Source of the DNA: Dryocosmus kuriphilus
Taxonomy: Eukaryota; Arthropoda; Insecta; Hymenoptera; Cynipidae
Direction of reading: 5' to 3'
NCBI GenBank assembly: GCA_038277395.1
Contig: CM076197.1
Span: 79,097,951 to 79,161,950 of the forward strand
DNA: 64,000 nucleotides
Each line of letters starts with the position of its first letter. The first letter of the stretch is position 1. Made by a program: the position numbers and the translations under genes. This document shows, piece after piece, positions 22,136 through 37,100 of this stretch. Under the pieces are notes generated by a model that was not told the DNA's origin, searched no databases, and saw only the letters and a program-made list of their open reading frames with translations.

Positions 22136-25100
22136 ATGGCAGATCAACAAGATCAGTCGTCGTCTGGGGGGTCTGTAGAGAAGACCAGTGCTTCAGCAGA
22201 CACCTCTAAGTTAAGGGGGAAAAGCTCTAGCAGTGGCAGCAGCGGGTATAGAAAACGACACAACAGTGGTGCCATCCCAGTTACGGTCGAAGAGAAACGT
22301 CGTAAGCAGACAATTGGAGAACCACAATCCCTTCAACTTCTTCCAGCAGCCTCATCCAACTCATCTTCATCGCAACGACGATCTGTGGATTCTGCAAAAG
22401 GTGAAAGTCGACCACGAGGCGAACGTAAGGGTCATGGCTTAGGCTTATTATTAGGTGCGAAAAAAAACTCAGTTCAGAACTTAATACTCGAACTCACAGC
22501 GGGAGGTCTTCCTTTCTGGAAAGCCGAAAAAATGAGGTCTAATTCTGATATTTAATTTTTTTAGATACAGATTGGAGACAGCGACAGAAGTCGCAACAAG
22601 TGAACACAATTGATGGGAATACTGTGAGGATTCGAACTAGTGCGACGAAGAGTAGCTCATCTGATTTAAATTTGGCGGTTGATTGCGTTGCATCAAGGAC
22701 GAGATCTCGTGCACCTACAGGCTCTCAATTTTCATCCAAACCATCCGTCGTTACCGAATTATCCCTGTCAAGTATCAGCAATAGAAAAATAACTCAAACC
22801 AGCAATAACTTGGTTCCATCATCAAGCACCACTTCCGTTCCCAATCACCCATCTACGTCCAAAGGCAGAGGTCAGTACTATCCTTTTTCAAAAATCACTC
22901 ATGAATCATTCATATCTTCCTTCATCCTGGAAACACTTCATTTTTCCACAATATCTTAAGGTATTCTTATTTTTTAAGGAGTCTAGTCTTCATATTTTAA
23001 ATTTTAACACCGAGTTCTCTTTCTATTATTAAAATTCCTGATTTCATAGCCGTTCGTATTTTTTTTTTTTTTTTTTTTCGTTCTTAGTCACACAATGAAC
23101 ATTTTCGAAAATTTCACTCTCGTCAATTAAAACGGTACATTTCTTAGCTGTAAATAATAATTGTCGAATTTTTAATTATAAGTCTCGAAGAATATGATAA
23201 GCACTGTAAGATGGAGGGCTTTCGAATTAAAACAGAAAAAATAAAGGAATTCTCTTTCGGCTATAGAAGATTTTGAATTAATTACTTTGTAAATTTAGTT
23301 AAAAATTGTAATCTAACAAATTCGAAAGCATCCAAACAAAAGAGAGCAATTAAATGCAAAGTTATGTATATTTAAATCCTATTGTAAATTAAATATAAAA
23401 AGTAGTTCCAGTATTGTAAATTAAATATAAAAAGTAGTTCCAATTATTATAAAAGATCGTTTTTTGAACTTTCGGGAAAAGAGCGCAGTCTGCAAGTACA
23501 GAACATTATCAGATAAGATTAGGATCAATTTCAGGAAAGATTGATCGATTTCAATTATTTTCCTAGCAAAAATATATTCAAAATTACTAACTAATTCCAC
23601 TCCTGACACGCTTCTGTGGCCCGATAGTCTCGAGAAATTTTATTTAATGCACACTTTATTTATTTTTTTGTTTGCAAATTAAATGTAAACTATAGAATTA
23701 ATTGAAACAAAAGTCATTTAAAGACTGTATCATAGGCCAGAGGATGAGCGAATGTCTGGATGGATTTGTGTCTGCTGTAAAGGCACTTTTCCCAATATCG
23801 ACACAAACTTATCATCAAGAAGGTAAGCCCATGGAATCAGCTGCTTGTCTAGAACCTTCTTTCTTACTACCTACTTTTCTTCTTGATTCTTTTACATAGA
23901 AGTGTTTCGCCGAATGCGTAAAGAAGTTTCATTATTTGATATATTTCCCTTTTGTACATAAATGCAGACAGCGCACTCATCCAAATTAGTACAGTTATTG
24001 TAAGTCTATCAATGGGGCATTATTTTTCAACTGCCCAACCCAAAAATCGATCTGACTCAAACTTGGGCAAAGTTTAGTCGTGGTAGTTTATGGGGGAAAA
24101 ATCTTGTCTTTTGAACACATATTTACTGAGGTGGAGGGTTTTGTTGGGATGCCATATATTTTAGTGTTTTATAACTGTAAATTTCAGTAAAAAATTTGAT
24201 TCCCAATACAATTTCGATACGGGTTTTCGTGCTCTTTCCATTAATCATAAGTATTTTTTAAATCAATATTTGACCTTCAAAAATGGAGGTCAAAATACAC
24301 TTTTTAATGATGGTTCTTTTCTTTAAAGGGAGCTTAGGTTTTTTTTTAATATCTGCAGGTTATAAAAATGAAGATAATATTATTTATTCAAAAAATAAGT
24401 GTTTTTTGTACTGGTATCTTTTTCAACGATTTATGGCGTTTTTAATAGATGTCAGTAAAATAATTTCTTAACACTACGGTTTGGAGCGTGCTAAAATTAA
24501 AAAAAATTCTAATATAAAATTAAGTAACGATGTTTTTTTTGTTTGTAAGAGTAACTTTATAGTACTAGATTTATACTTTATTAGTTTAGATTGGACTTCT
24601 TTTTACCATATTCACTAACCTTTCATTCAAAATAATGTGCTAAATGTGCACTGAGTTTTAAGTACATATGAAAATAAAATAATTTTATTATTTAAATTCC
24701 TGGTCTTCAGCAAAAAAATAGAATTTTTACATTCTCATCTCAATGAGAAGGTATTAGTTTTATGTGAAAACTGACTTTCGCGGATTTCATGAAATGTCGA
24801 CGTTTCATGACCCCCTGGATCCGAAAAAACATGTTTTACGTTGGTGTCTGTCTGTCTGTCGTTGTCGTTGTCGTTGTAGTAGTCTGTGAATGTGAACACG
24901 ATAACTTTCGAAGGACTAATCGGATTGGGTTGCGCTTTGGCACACTTCTTTAAAGCGTAAAAAGTAAGGACGAGTTTGTTAACCAGCGGTTATGGTTTTA
25001 TCCATCAAAAACGATTTTCACAAAATCAAAAAATCAATTTTCCGGCTAAAATATGCAAGATACAAAAAAAAACTGTAGAAAGTAAAATTGTTCATCTCAA

Positions 25101-28100
25101 AAAAATCTGCAAATTTTGTTTTAACTATTTTTTGATAAAAAGCATGATTTTTGTTTTAATCGAGAAAACGTTATTAAAAATCAAAAACTGTGGTTTCTTG
25201 CCAAAATATTCAAGATATGAAAAAAATGATAATGAACAAAGTTGTTCAACTCAAAAAGATCTACAAATTTTGTATTAACCATTTTTCGATAAAATGCATA
25301 GTTTTTGTTTTAATTGAGAAAACGTTATTAAAAATCAAAAATTCAAATTTCCCGCCGAACTATACAAGATACGAAAAAATGATAATAAACAAAGTTGTCC
25401 ACCTTAAAAAGATCTACCAATTTGCTCCCTATCATTTTTTTGAAGAGTCGCGTAGTTTTTGAGTTATTCGTGAAATATGTTATGAAATATAAAGAAAACC
25501 TCTTTTCAAGTTTTCAGCAAACTATGCAAGATATGAGAAAATATTAACAAGCAGAATTGGTCACCTTGGAAAGAGAGAGAAAATGATGAGAATGTATTCC
25601 TTAAGGGCGATAGAGCCTTAAGTAAAAACATTTCTTTTGTAATTTTTAATTTAAAGGTTTATACGATTCATAAACACCGAGCGCGTAGCGCGAGGTAAAT
25701 AACCTATCGAGCGCGAAGCGAACGATGAGAATGTGTCCGCGAAGCGGGCAGATTTTTTTTAGTATTATTTATTTAATTATTTGATATTGACAGTTAATAT
25801 ACTTAACAATAAGAATATTATTATCTTGTAAGTATTTGTCAAAGCTTCCTACATTAAATTAACATATTAAATTTCTAAACTCTTGTACCACACTGTCCTT
25901 TTATAAAGTTACTTTCTAAAATGAAAAAAGAGACATTATTTAATTTTACATATAAAAAATACCATTTTTTACACATGTATATGTTTACAAAGCCTTAAGA
26001 AAGAAAAAAAACATTTTTAATGAACTCTCGAAATTGTGTATTTATATATTTTAATTTAATAAATTTAGGTGTTTACAATTTAACGATTCAGAGGTGAATA
26101 ATGCATATGGTTACTCAGTATTACGTAATACTTTGTAAATGTGTAGGGTCAGAATTGCTTTAAAAGAAGCGATACTTAATACCTGGAATTGTCAGGCAAA
26201 TTTTTCTCAGAATTTGAATAGACACTGGAAAAATGTATAAAAACCCTATCGAAACTGTAGTAATGTTTTTGGTATTGATATTAAAAGTGAAGTAAATTAT
26301 TGAAAAATATGATATCCACAAAAAACTTACTAAACGCTTATTTTTACGAATAAGTAATAACATATACTAAAAATGTATCCATTTTTTACATTGGTGTTTA
26401 AAGGAGAGAGCTTCAATTATTTCTTTGTAGTAAAAAGGAAGCCTAAATTTTAAAAAGTTAAGTTTATTTTTGACCTTCATTCTTCAATGTTTAGATATGT
26501 ATTTTTTTAAATGCATATTCGATTTTTGGGTGGGGGCAATTGAGAGATAAAACCCCCAAATTAAATTTGTTTTCTTTCTCTAAAAATTGCATTACTTCGT
26601 TTATTGGCTTTTCCCTCTTAGGATATTTTGTCCCAATTACTTGGGAATGGGAATGAATTACTTTTTATCAATTTCCGCATTTTATAACTCCTCTATTGTA
26701 CTTGTCTCAATCAAGTAAAACATGTTTGCGATTTTAATTTTTGAATTGAGAACCCTTTAAAAAAACTTGTTAGTTCTTTTGAAATGAGAAGAGTTTTCAA
26801 GTTCGGAAACTTAAAATTTAAGTCCCTTTTAAACATGGATTTTCTGGTTATGCTTTCAAATTAGTTATGAACTCAGATCTGAGAAAATTTTGATTGAATT
26901 TAATCTTTGAAGACCTTTACGTGTTTGCTATAATGTTTCTTGAAAGCATTCCCTTCAATCGAAAATAAATATTTATTTTCTACATAGTTCCTATGAGATT
27001 TTTTATTATCAGGCGACCGTAAATCGCCTTGATTGCTTCAAGCTTGCAATTTCAGTCAAAATGTGTCTAAAATCTTCACTACCTGATATTCCTTCGCATT
27101 ACCTGCTTTTCTGAGTTCTTCTACTCCTCCAAGATTTACTGATAAAGGAAATACAAACTGTACATTCGTATACAAAAGTTAAAAGAATATTCTGAAAATA
27201 TTTCTCAATTTATTTTTTAATATTTCGCGTTTTATTATCTGAAAACAGTCAAATTTCAAAATAAATCCAATAAATAATTTTTAAATGCTGGAATTCAATC
27301 TTAAAATTTATTATTTCAGAATCCTTCCATTTTTAAGACAATAAGTTCAAAAAATGAATGATTTCAAATGAAATTGGTTTAATTGATTTGAATAATTTAA
27401 ATTATTATATATTGTGTCAACTTTGTATGTATTGCTCGTCCTTGGTTGTTGCAGGTTTAAAAACCTGAATTTTAGCCATCTTAACCGTCGTTGCACGTAG
27501 GGGAGAGTCGGCTATGGTAGCGGGCTTTGAATTAAATGTACTATAAATTATAATTGGAATGTGATTTTGTCATGTGTATTTTTTAAGGTGAGGCTCACAT
27601 TATCAGGGAATATAATATATTATTACTCGAAACCTTTTTTTAACTTCATTATTTGACATTCAATTAATTCACGTGTATTGCATTTCGACCAAAGTTCCTC
27701 ATATGCTGGGGTACGGTGGATCTAACATTGCTGCCGGTTTATTTCAACAATATGAACATTGTATAAAAAAATTATACAGTATAGTATTTCTTGAGTGTAA
27801 CGTAATGAAGAAAAATTACTCGAGACATGTTCAACACTAAATAAATTTTTTCTTATCAATCAGAGTAAAGTCTGTGTCAAAACTCAGTTATAACCTGTTA
27901 CTCCCTGAAAATTCTATTCTGCGTGTAGAAATCGGCAATTTCCTGCAATAGATGTTATGTTATTTTATGTTATGTTATCCAAAACTGTTAAAGTCTCCAC
28001 CAAATTTGTCGATCGTGATTCCCCGTATGCGATGTTGCAAGATTTAATTAATTTTAATATATTTAGAGCGCTTATGGAACGAATTTATGATATCAGAAGA

Positions 28101-31100
28101 TTAAAAAAATACTTCCTCTCTTAACGCATAACTTTGTCATGCTTCAAGTTTTTTAAAATATGCTGTGAGTACATTATTTGTGCCAAAGACTTTTACATCT
28201 GTTTCCGACATAATTGTTTTTTTATAATTACTCTTCTGGCACATATTTTAGAACAGAAATCGCTTTACAGCACTATTTTCCTATCCGAAAAACGCTATTT
28301 TATGCAAAACGTTTCTAAAAAAATCTACAAACACAGGCGTTATTTGTAATATCTACCGTGCCCCGCACCGCCAACATGGCCGACTCTCCCCTACCTAACT
28401 CTGAAAATCTGCACACAATTCGACCCTTAGATTCTAGATTCTACTAATTCCATTATCTATCCTCTATAGAAATTTTTATTAGTGAATATCAAAGTTCATA
28501 ATGACGGTTCGTTATGATTTAGCGATAGTTTCTAACTGTTCTTAATGGCAGGATTACACTTCCAGTTAAGCTCTTAGAAATGATCACCCCAGACAGGTAG
28601 AAGTATAGGAAAAAAGATGTTGAAATTTTATTTTTTGTTTTACAATAAAAAATAATGAGTTTAAGTCAAACTAGTTGAGGTTTTGTGAAGAAAATCTAGA
28701 GAGAATATTTTTTATCTGAATTTTAAAATATGATGAATTTGAAAGCCAAAAAAAATCAGCTTATCAACAATTGTTAGTCCCAATATCAAATATTCTATTT
28801 TTGACTACATAAGTTGAATTTAAATTGAAGTATGACACTTGCAAATTAGCCTTAAGATTATTGTTGGCAACGTCAGTGTATGCAAAAAAGCATTCCTCAT
28901 CATGAGAGTGTTGTAAAATGCAGTTGATGTGAAGTCGCCTTTAGGAGTGTTCAGTATTTCTGAGACAATCGAAGAAACCTTTTTTTATAATAACCGTAGT
29001 CTCAAAAAGGATTTAAAAATTTAAGAAGGTAATTAAGCACGTAAATTCTTATTGCGAGTGAAATTATTATGTACAGAGTTGCATAGTCATCATCAAATTC
29101 TAGTATTGGATATTAATTAAAAACCAACGATTTATATCTGCAAGGAAGGTAATATCTGATAAATGTTAAGAACAGTATTGCAATATTAGTTAATATTCAA
29201 TGGATTAATATCCAACTCATGGCAGTCTATCAAGTTTAGAAAGCTTCAAACATTTTAAATTCAAAACCGTTTTAAGTTCCAAATTTATTTAGCGGGGAAA
29301 AGACGGAAATTTTATTTAGGATCGGAAATTTGTTATTTTGACGCAAAATATGCTTTTTTCTACTTTATCTTCTATCTTTATATTCCATTTCGATTAATAT
29401 TTATCACTTGAGTCTGTGATTGAGGATAGGTTTAGCACGTGTAAATAACAAATTTTTATTTATCACATAAATTTTTATGATATGTATGTTATTTTAAAAT
29501 TCCCATTTCTATACGTTAGCTCGAGAAAAATTACAAACAGACGTCTTTAAATTGGTCGGGGCAAACAAAATTTGGTCGTTAAAAAACAAAAAAAGACCCC
29601 GGGAATTTCAAATTGCCTAGTGGTTTGACACCCTGATAGTATTTTGAAATTGAAAATTGTGTATCTTTTTATGTGAGTATTAAATTTAGTCATTTTTAAA
29701 TATTTTTCCCCTCGTTTTTGAAATACTTTAGCGGCAACCGTATCTCTAGAAACCCTTAAATTGAACTTGAAAAGATCAGATTATCTTCCCAAGATGGAGA
29801 ATCAATTTCTCATCACTATATACATACATATACATTATTTCTGCTAATTATTCATTGAATTTACTATTTTGTATTTATATCCACTATAATCTTAAGCCTA
29901 CAATAATGAAAATGTTGAAAACAATGTTTAGTAGAGCCAGTTGGTGGCACACTTATCACTAATTCAGATTTCAGATTTAAATTAATTTTGTTTGTTTTTT
30001 TAATCATGGTTCGGAGTCAATTTTGATCTCATCGCTTATTCTTGTATTAAATATACGATTACACACGTCTCTCAATCACGTGCACTAATTATGAGACTCC
30101 TTATCATTATCATTCGCATTTCTCACACAAATTGTTGTATTTTTAAATGACAGATTATCATTGACAAATAACCGATGACAAATTACAATTTTCTGTTTAG
30201 GAAGCAAAACTCCGAGTGGAAGTAGTAGTATTAGTAGCAGTAGTAGCTGTTTGAACGGCAGTACGAGTAGTCAAACTTTTGGTGTGAAGTCAAGCATCAG
30301 AGTGGGTAACGCAACCAGCAACTCTGTGGAGAGTAGTGGGGGGGCGTTGGCACATGAAGGGGCAGGCACCAGTGGTACAACAGCTACATCCACTGGAAAT
30401 CCATCTGTGTCTGCCGCCACTGCCAACCCTACACTCTCAAATTCTACGCACAAACATTTGCTGCGCTCCAGAGTCAAACTTTCTTCTGAACAGTCAAAGG
30501 ACTGGCCATCCAAGGTTTCCGGAAAACATCACAAGAAAGATTCATCGTCTAGTTCCTGCTCCAGCTCTCGGTAAAAAAACGAAACAAATTCTCATACAGT
30601 ATAATCAAAATTTACTTCGCTGTAGAGTGGGGCAGAGTTGTCAAAACTAGACCAAAAGTGCTATTTATTAAGTTTGACGTGTGTAAACTTAAAATAGTTC
30701 AAATTACATTCTAATATAGCCAATCATGTGGAACTCAACTCGTTTTTTTTTTTAGCTAAAGAGCAGCAACCCTATAATATAGTTTATATGAAGCCTTTAT
30801 ATTTCCACGTTTAACAGTTTCAGACTCAGAGATTAACATTTAAGAAATGATTAAATCTTGTAGGTTTAGTAAGAATTAATGGAATAACATCAATTTAAAA
30901 ATGTGTTTCCAAATACAGGGTTGCTTACAGATCAGGGAATTCTGGAAAGTCGGAAAATGTTGAAATGGCCAGGACAAGTTTAAGAAAAATGTAGAAATAA
31001 ACCCTTTTTTGCATTCATATTATTGATATCCTAAGTGTAAGTTTTTTTATACTTGATAAAAAAAATTACAACAGGAAAATAAAAAATTAGTCAGGGAAAA

Positions 31101-34100
31101 GTCAAGGAATTTGCAACCTTGAAATAAAGCGAGAACATATATAAAATCAGTTTTAAAAAAATAATGTTATCTGTTCAGAGATTAGTATCTTATCATCTAT
31201 TTTGAACCTTGAAAAAATGTTTTGCGGTTTTTGCGGTATTTTGAATTATTCTTAAAATTTTGTACAATTAAACTTCAAACGAATTTTGAAAAATAACTGC
31301 TATTCAGTTGAATGCAAACATTTAAAAAAAATTTTAAACCCTAGTTTTGGATACCCCATTTTGAATTTTGTAATTTTTATACAAGGTTTTGTATAAGTGA
31401 TCTTCAAAACCTCTTATAAGAAGCTTTTTATGATGATTCCATGATTTAAAAAAAATCTAATTATCCGATTTTCTATAAATAGGTCTTTCGACCGTGTTTT
31501 GACGATTCTGCCTGACTGTACTCTATATATTTTTTTTTTTATATTTGGGGTGGGTTATTTTTTATGTCTGTATTTTTTAGTCTAATTTTATTCATTGAAG
31601 ACAGTTAATAAATTCGAAAATATGAATGAAGAGAATAGTTTCAGTGGTTATGAAGATTTTTTTAACAGATTTTAAGGATTTTAGGGATGTTAATTCTAAG
31701 TAGAGGGTTGCTACAGAACTTTGGTAAGGCATGAAATTCTGAGAAAGTACCTGGAGTTTGCTTATTTACAATTATTTTGAATTTTCAATAATTTTAGAAA
31801 AGGGATATTCGAACGGATAAGCAAAAAAACTCGAAAGCTCTCGAAAAAGAACCCTTTTTATCTATCACACAAAATTATGCAGTACATCGTGTTCGGTATG
31901 AATCTCTTTAAAATTACGATGATTTCAATTAGACATTCTTAACGGTTTTGAAAATTTTAAATTGTACAATTTCAACTTCTGAGTTTGAAATGTTCTTCTT
32001 GAAACACTGTTAATTGTAAATTCATTCAGTTACAAATTTAAAAATGTACGGTGTGGTTTATTTCTAGAATTTATACGTATTAAACTCATTTCATTTAAAA
32101 ATGTTCTCTTTCAAATGCTTCCATTTTGAAAGTATACAATATGAAACGTTTGATTTTGAATTCATCTAAATTGACAATTTTTCAATTTGGAAGCTTGAAC
32201 GTGAAAGTTTGTATTTTTTAAGTCTTCTGACTTTTAATGATATAATTTACATCTCTGGAATTTCTAAATTTTCACAGTTAAATGTAAAATTGTTAATATT
32301 TCAAGGCTTAAATTTGAACGTTGAAATTTTTTAGGATTAGAAAGCCTTGAATTTTAAATTGTATAATTGAATGAAGGCTTCCAGTTAATTGGAAATTGCT
32401 TTATTTTTGAAGTTTGTGTTTGAAAAATACACAATTTAAAATAAAATATGTTTAACAGAATTTGGTCAGTAACTTAAAAATACTCAAAAATATGTTGAAA
32501 ATTATACAATTTTGAAATTTTGGAATTTGAAAACAAATTTGTGAAAATCAGCAAAAATACTGAAAAGAAGACGTAATTTTTTCCTGATTTTCGTTGGTGA
32601 TCGGGAGTTGCGAAGTCAAATTCTAACCGTAATTATAATATTGTGTGACTATAATATTGTTCTGTCAACTTGTGGTTATAATTCTAGCATAAATGTAATA
32701 TATGGACGTCCATATGAAAATGGCCCTTGTGATCGGTATAAAGTTACGAATAGGGACATGCATTAAGCTGGATAAATTCTCGATATTTTAAGCCCAGAAC
32801 GAAACGAACCCTCTAAGTTGAAAAACGAGTGAGTGGTTGGGGTGCGTTCGAAGTTGGAACTTTGAAAACCCGCTTTTCCAGAAAACCGCATCTAAAGTTA
32901 GCGACTGCCATAAGCGCAGATGCTATATTTTTTCTTCGAACATAAAATATACCCACTTCTGGATGCTTCCGAGACATGAGTGTAGTGTCAATAGCTTTAG
33001 AAAAGATTTTAAAAGGAGAGGTGTAGAATTCTAATTAAGAACTATTCTTCTTAGTATTTTTGACATATCTTTTTTTTTTGTTTGATTACAGGCATCGTTC
33101 TTCGTCACGAGCACGAAAAGCAGCTGCCGAAGCTGCTTCTGGAGGAGGAAGTACTTTGGTGCCAGGAGGTGAAGTTGTTTCGAACAGTACAAGTCCAACC
33201 TCGGTTTCATCTTCAGCCCCCAGCAGTCAGTTGACATCCAGCGCGACTGGAGAAGAATCAGCATCGACTGCTAATTCCGCTACTGGTATGTAATTTTGTC
33301 TGTGACGAAGGAAAAATTGAATTGCTTATCTAATCTTCAATCATTTCGCGATAAAAGTAAAACGATTTCTTGCCTTTGTGTTACTGAGTGTTTGTATACA
33401 ATGTAAAGCATAAATATTGTGGTCTGTAATTTTCTATTTACTTTTCTTTGTTCTATTGAGTGTTTGTATACAATATAAAGCATAAATATTGTGGTCTGTA
33501 ATTTTCTATTTAAGACTGCCGAACTTTAAGTGTCAAATTTGTAAATTAATCTAGAAAATTATTCAGCTCTTAAAGAAGCTTCATTTTTTTTTATTTGAAA
33601 TTAATATTTCTGAAATTTGATTTTTTCATAATAAAGCAAGTGGAGGCCCATCTGGTATGTCAGCAACCACAGGTGACAGTGAAAGCGACGATGGCGAAGT
33701 TGGAAGACTCCAAGCGTTGCTCGAAGCAAGAGGCCTGCCACCTCACGTTTTCGGAGCCCTCGGACCTCGAATGCAGCATCTGCTCAACAGAAGTATGGGT
33801 GCAAGTTCTGGTAATTAATTACTCCTGAACGAAATAAATGAAAGTTAAACTCACCTTTTTATGTACTCAATTGTAATTTCGTTCGAATTTCATTTTTGTA
33901 TTCTTAAATCAACTTCCCTTTCTTGAGTTCTCCACTCACTAATCTAATTTCAAATCTACGTTTTTAATTATGAAATCTCTTATTTCATTCTTATATTCTA
34001 GAATCTAATACTATATTTGAGAATTTTCTTTTTCTTTCAGCTGCAAAAGCACAACAACTCTTAGCTGGATTACAAGCTGTAGACGATGAGGGAGAACAGC

Positions 34101-37100
34101 TTCAAGCAGTCATAGGAATGGGAGAAATTTTGGTCATGGGAAACGAAGACACCCTTCCAGGATTCCCAGTTAAACAAGTCGTTGCCGCTCTAATAAATCT
34201 TCTCGGAATAGAGCACAATTTCGTCATAATGACTCACGCCTGTCGTGCATTGACCTACATGATGGAAGCCCTTCCCCGATCTTCTACAGTCGTTGTTGAT
34301 GCCGTACCAGTCTTTTTACAGAAATTAGAGTCAATCGAGTGCATGGACGTTGCTGAACAATGTCTCACTGCCCTCGCAATGTTGTCTCGAAGACACAGCA
34401 AGACGATTCTTCACGCCGGTGGTGTCTCCGCATGTCTGAAGTTTGTCGACTTCTTCAATATCACGGCACAACGAGCTGCTTTGACGATCACGGCAAATTG
34501 TTGCCAAAATCTCCACCCCGACGATTTTCACCTCGTCGCAGAAAGTCTCTCCCTCCTCACGAGCAGATTGGCTAATCAGGATAAGAAAAGTGTCGAGTGT
34601 GTCTGCCAGGCTTTCAGTAGATTGGTCGACAGTTTCCAACACGATCCTGTGATGCTGCACAAAATCGTCAACGCGGAACTTTTGCAGAATCTGCAACAGT
34701 TGCTCATGATTACTCCACCAGTCAACAGCATCGGCAACTTTATCACCGTTCTCAGAATGCTCTCCGCGATTTCCAACCGCTGTCCAGACCTTGCGCAATT
34801 ACTTCTTCAACAAAACATAGCTTTCACCTTGAGTTATCTTCTCACTGGTTCCCTCGAAGTAAAAACAGAGGATGTGGAGCTCGTTCCCCGATCGCCACAA
34901 GAATGGTTCGAGATCACTTGTCTCATCGAAGAACTGATGCCGCCTTTACCAACCGACGGGATCTTCAGTGTAAATAGTTTACTCGAGAGGACGAGTAACC
35001 AACAAGAAACTGTCCACTGGGAATGGCGAGATGAACGTCACTCATGCCATCCTTTCAGCACGATCGACTCCCGAATCATAGAGATGGCTTTCCAGAATGG
35101 AGAAGATGAAATTTGTTTATCAACCCTGGGACGCACTTACACGATAGATTTGACTGTGATGAAACAAATTAATGAGGATATGGGAATGGCGAGGAGTATA
35201 TTCCGGAGAGTCAACACCAATCCGACTGAAGGAAAAAGTCCTACCTGTTCATCAAGTATGGATGTAGTACCTCCTGTGATCGAAACAAATGAGTGGCTTG
35301 TGTCTTTCATTCGAACCTTGTTCTCCGTTTTGTATGAAGTTTACAGCAGTTCGGCGGGACCAGCGGTTAAGCATAAATGTCTCAGAGCTTTGCTTCGAAT
35401 GGTTTACTACGCGTCGACTGACCTTCTCAAGGAGGTTCTGAAGAACCAGGTCGTGTCTTCTCATATCGCTGGAATGCTCGCGTCACAAGATTTGAGAATC
35501 GTGATTGGTGCATTGCAGATGGCGAGTATCTTGATGAAGAGACTGCCACAAGTGTTTGGAGTTCACTTCCACCGAGAAGGCGTTCTTCATCAAGTTCGAC
35601 AATTGGCTGATCCGGAAATTCCGCTCGGTGTTTCGCCACCCAAGTGTTCTTCTAGTAAGTAAAAAAGCAGTTTTTAAATCTTACGTTTTTCGTAGAGATT
35701 TGATAGAGAATAAGCCTTAAATGATTGTTTCAGGTACATCTTTGCCGAGTCCGCAGCCAGGTCCATCGAACATTCCGCTCTCGAACACGCCAATCTCTTC
35801 TAGTAGTGCAACTTCTCCAATTGCATCTCCAACAACTAATGGAAATATTCTCTTTGGAACTATCGCCACGAGTCAACTAAAACCAAATCTTACTGCCACG
35901 ATGGAAACTCGCAGCCGGACTGATCTGAGCGTTAGCATTGACGATTCCAGCACCCCACCAAATGCACATTTGTAAGTTTCGTTGATCTTATTATTTAAAC
36001 TTATACACCGCTGAAATCTGGAAAGGTACTAGAAATGCAAGTGGTTATTTTTCAGAAGAATTGGAGATGTTCTAAAGAGGAAAAGACAGAACAAGAAAGG
36101 TCGTTTCTCGAGATTGGGAAGTGGAACCCCGCAGCAACCCCAGCAGCCCGAATCCCTCTTCACTGGGTTTACTCCCAAGAACAGTCGTTTCTTGGGAAAT
36201 TTGAATCCAGCCAGATGGGGAAAGAAATCGACTTCGTCGAGTTCTAGCAGTGATAAACGGGATTCGAGTTCGTCCACTAGTTTAGCAAAGCCTCCAAGCA
36301 ATCCAAGTTTGACGGGAGGAAACCGGGATAAAGCGAAAGCTTGGGTTAGAGAACAAGCTTCACAGTTTTTAGCCAGATATCAAGACGACGCTCCTTGCAC
36401 GCATCCTGCTTTAACTGTTCTTGCCAGACTCACTTCTGCGATTCAACGTCTTCAATCCAACGTGAGTTTTCGAATTAAGATCTTTATTATTTAAAAAAAA
36501 TACACTTATCGAGATATAATATTAATTTCTTTTTATAGGAATCGGATGAGAGTTTTTCAGCTCTGATGGAACTACGAGATATTGTCTTGGAAAGTGATAT
36601 ATCCCCTTTCGAAATGAACTTCAGTGGGTTGATAAAAGCTTTGCTGAACTACCTCACAACCACCGATGCACCTGGAAATAGATACGATCGACTTCGTATG
36701 TTCTGGAAATTATTTGCCGAGTCTACTGTGAGTATTCTTCCTTTTCGTTTTTAAATTAAATACTTGTTCGTGAATTGATTTTTAAAGGGAGAAAAATGGT
36801 TTAATTGTAGATGCAGCAAGATGGCAATCTGATGGACGTAAACGCTGGAGCGTTTGGTGCTTTGGTTCTTAAGTTGAATAGCTGTGTTGCACAATTGGAA
36901 CAGTTTCCAGTTAAAGTCCACGATTTACCAGCTGGTTCTGGAGCCGGGAGGGGCAGCGTAAGCGCTCTCAAATTCTTCAACACGCATCAACTGAAGGTAT
37001 TTCTTCAAAGAATTTACGTATTTTCCTTAAATCGTCTAAAAGACAGGTAGGTTAATAAGTAAAAAAAATCCGGACTCGAGGAAATTTTTATTTATTTTTC

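Larger units (their letters stand above)
22871..30201 (+). other. TRIP12 intron 2 (7.3 kb)
   Basis: AT-rich intron with a direct duplication of about 35 bases at 23385-23445, a poly-T run at 23060-23078, a subrepeat-bearing element (24722-25760) and a TA-flanked MITE (27500-28391). The rest is low-complexity AT-rich DNA without coding signal. Confidence 0.6.

Noticed and set aside
24976..25462. Overlapping ORFs with repeating KKIYKFC/FVLIEKTLLK peptides (also 42814-43529)
   Set aside because: The ~150-bp DNA unit repeats and the frame shifts between units. Lys/Ile-rich translation is a by-product of AT-rich tandem DNA.
34331..34798. 155-codon ORF antisense to TRIP12 exon 6
   Set aside because: It mirrors a conserved coding exon and has no domain of its own. 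The same applies to 36029-36301, 35252-35464, 35427-35639, 37760-37948 and 38340-38603.
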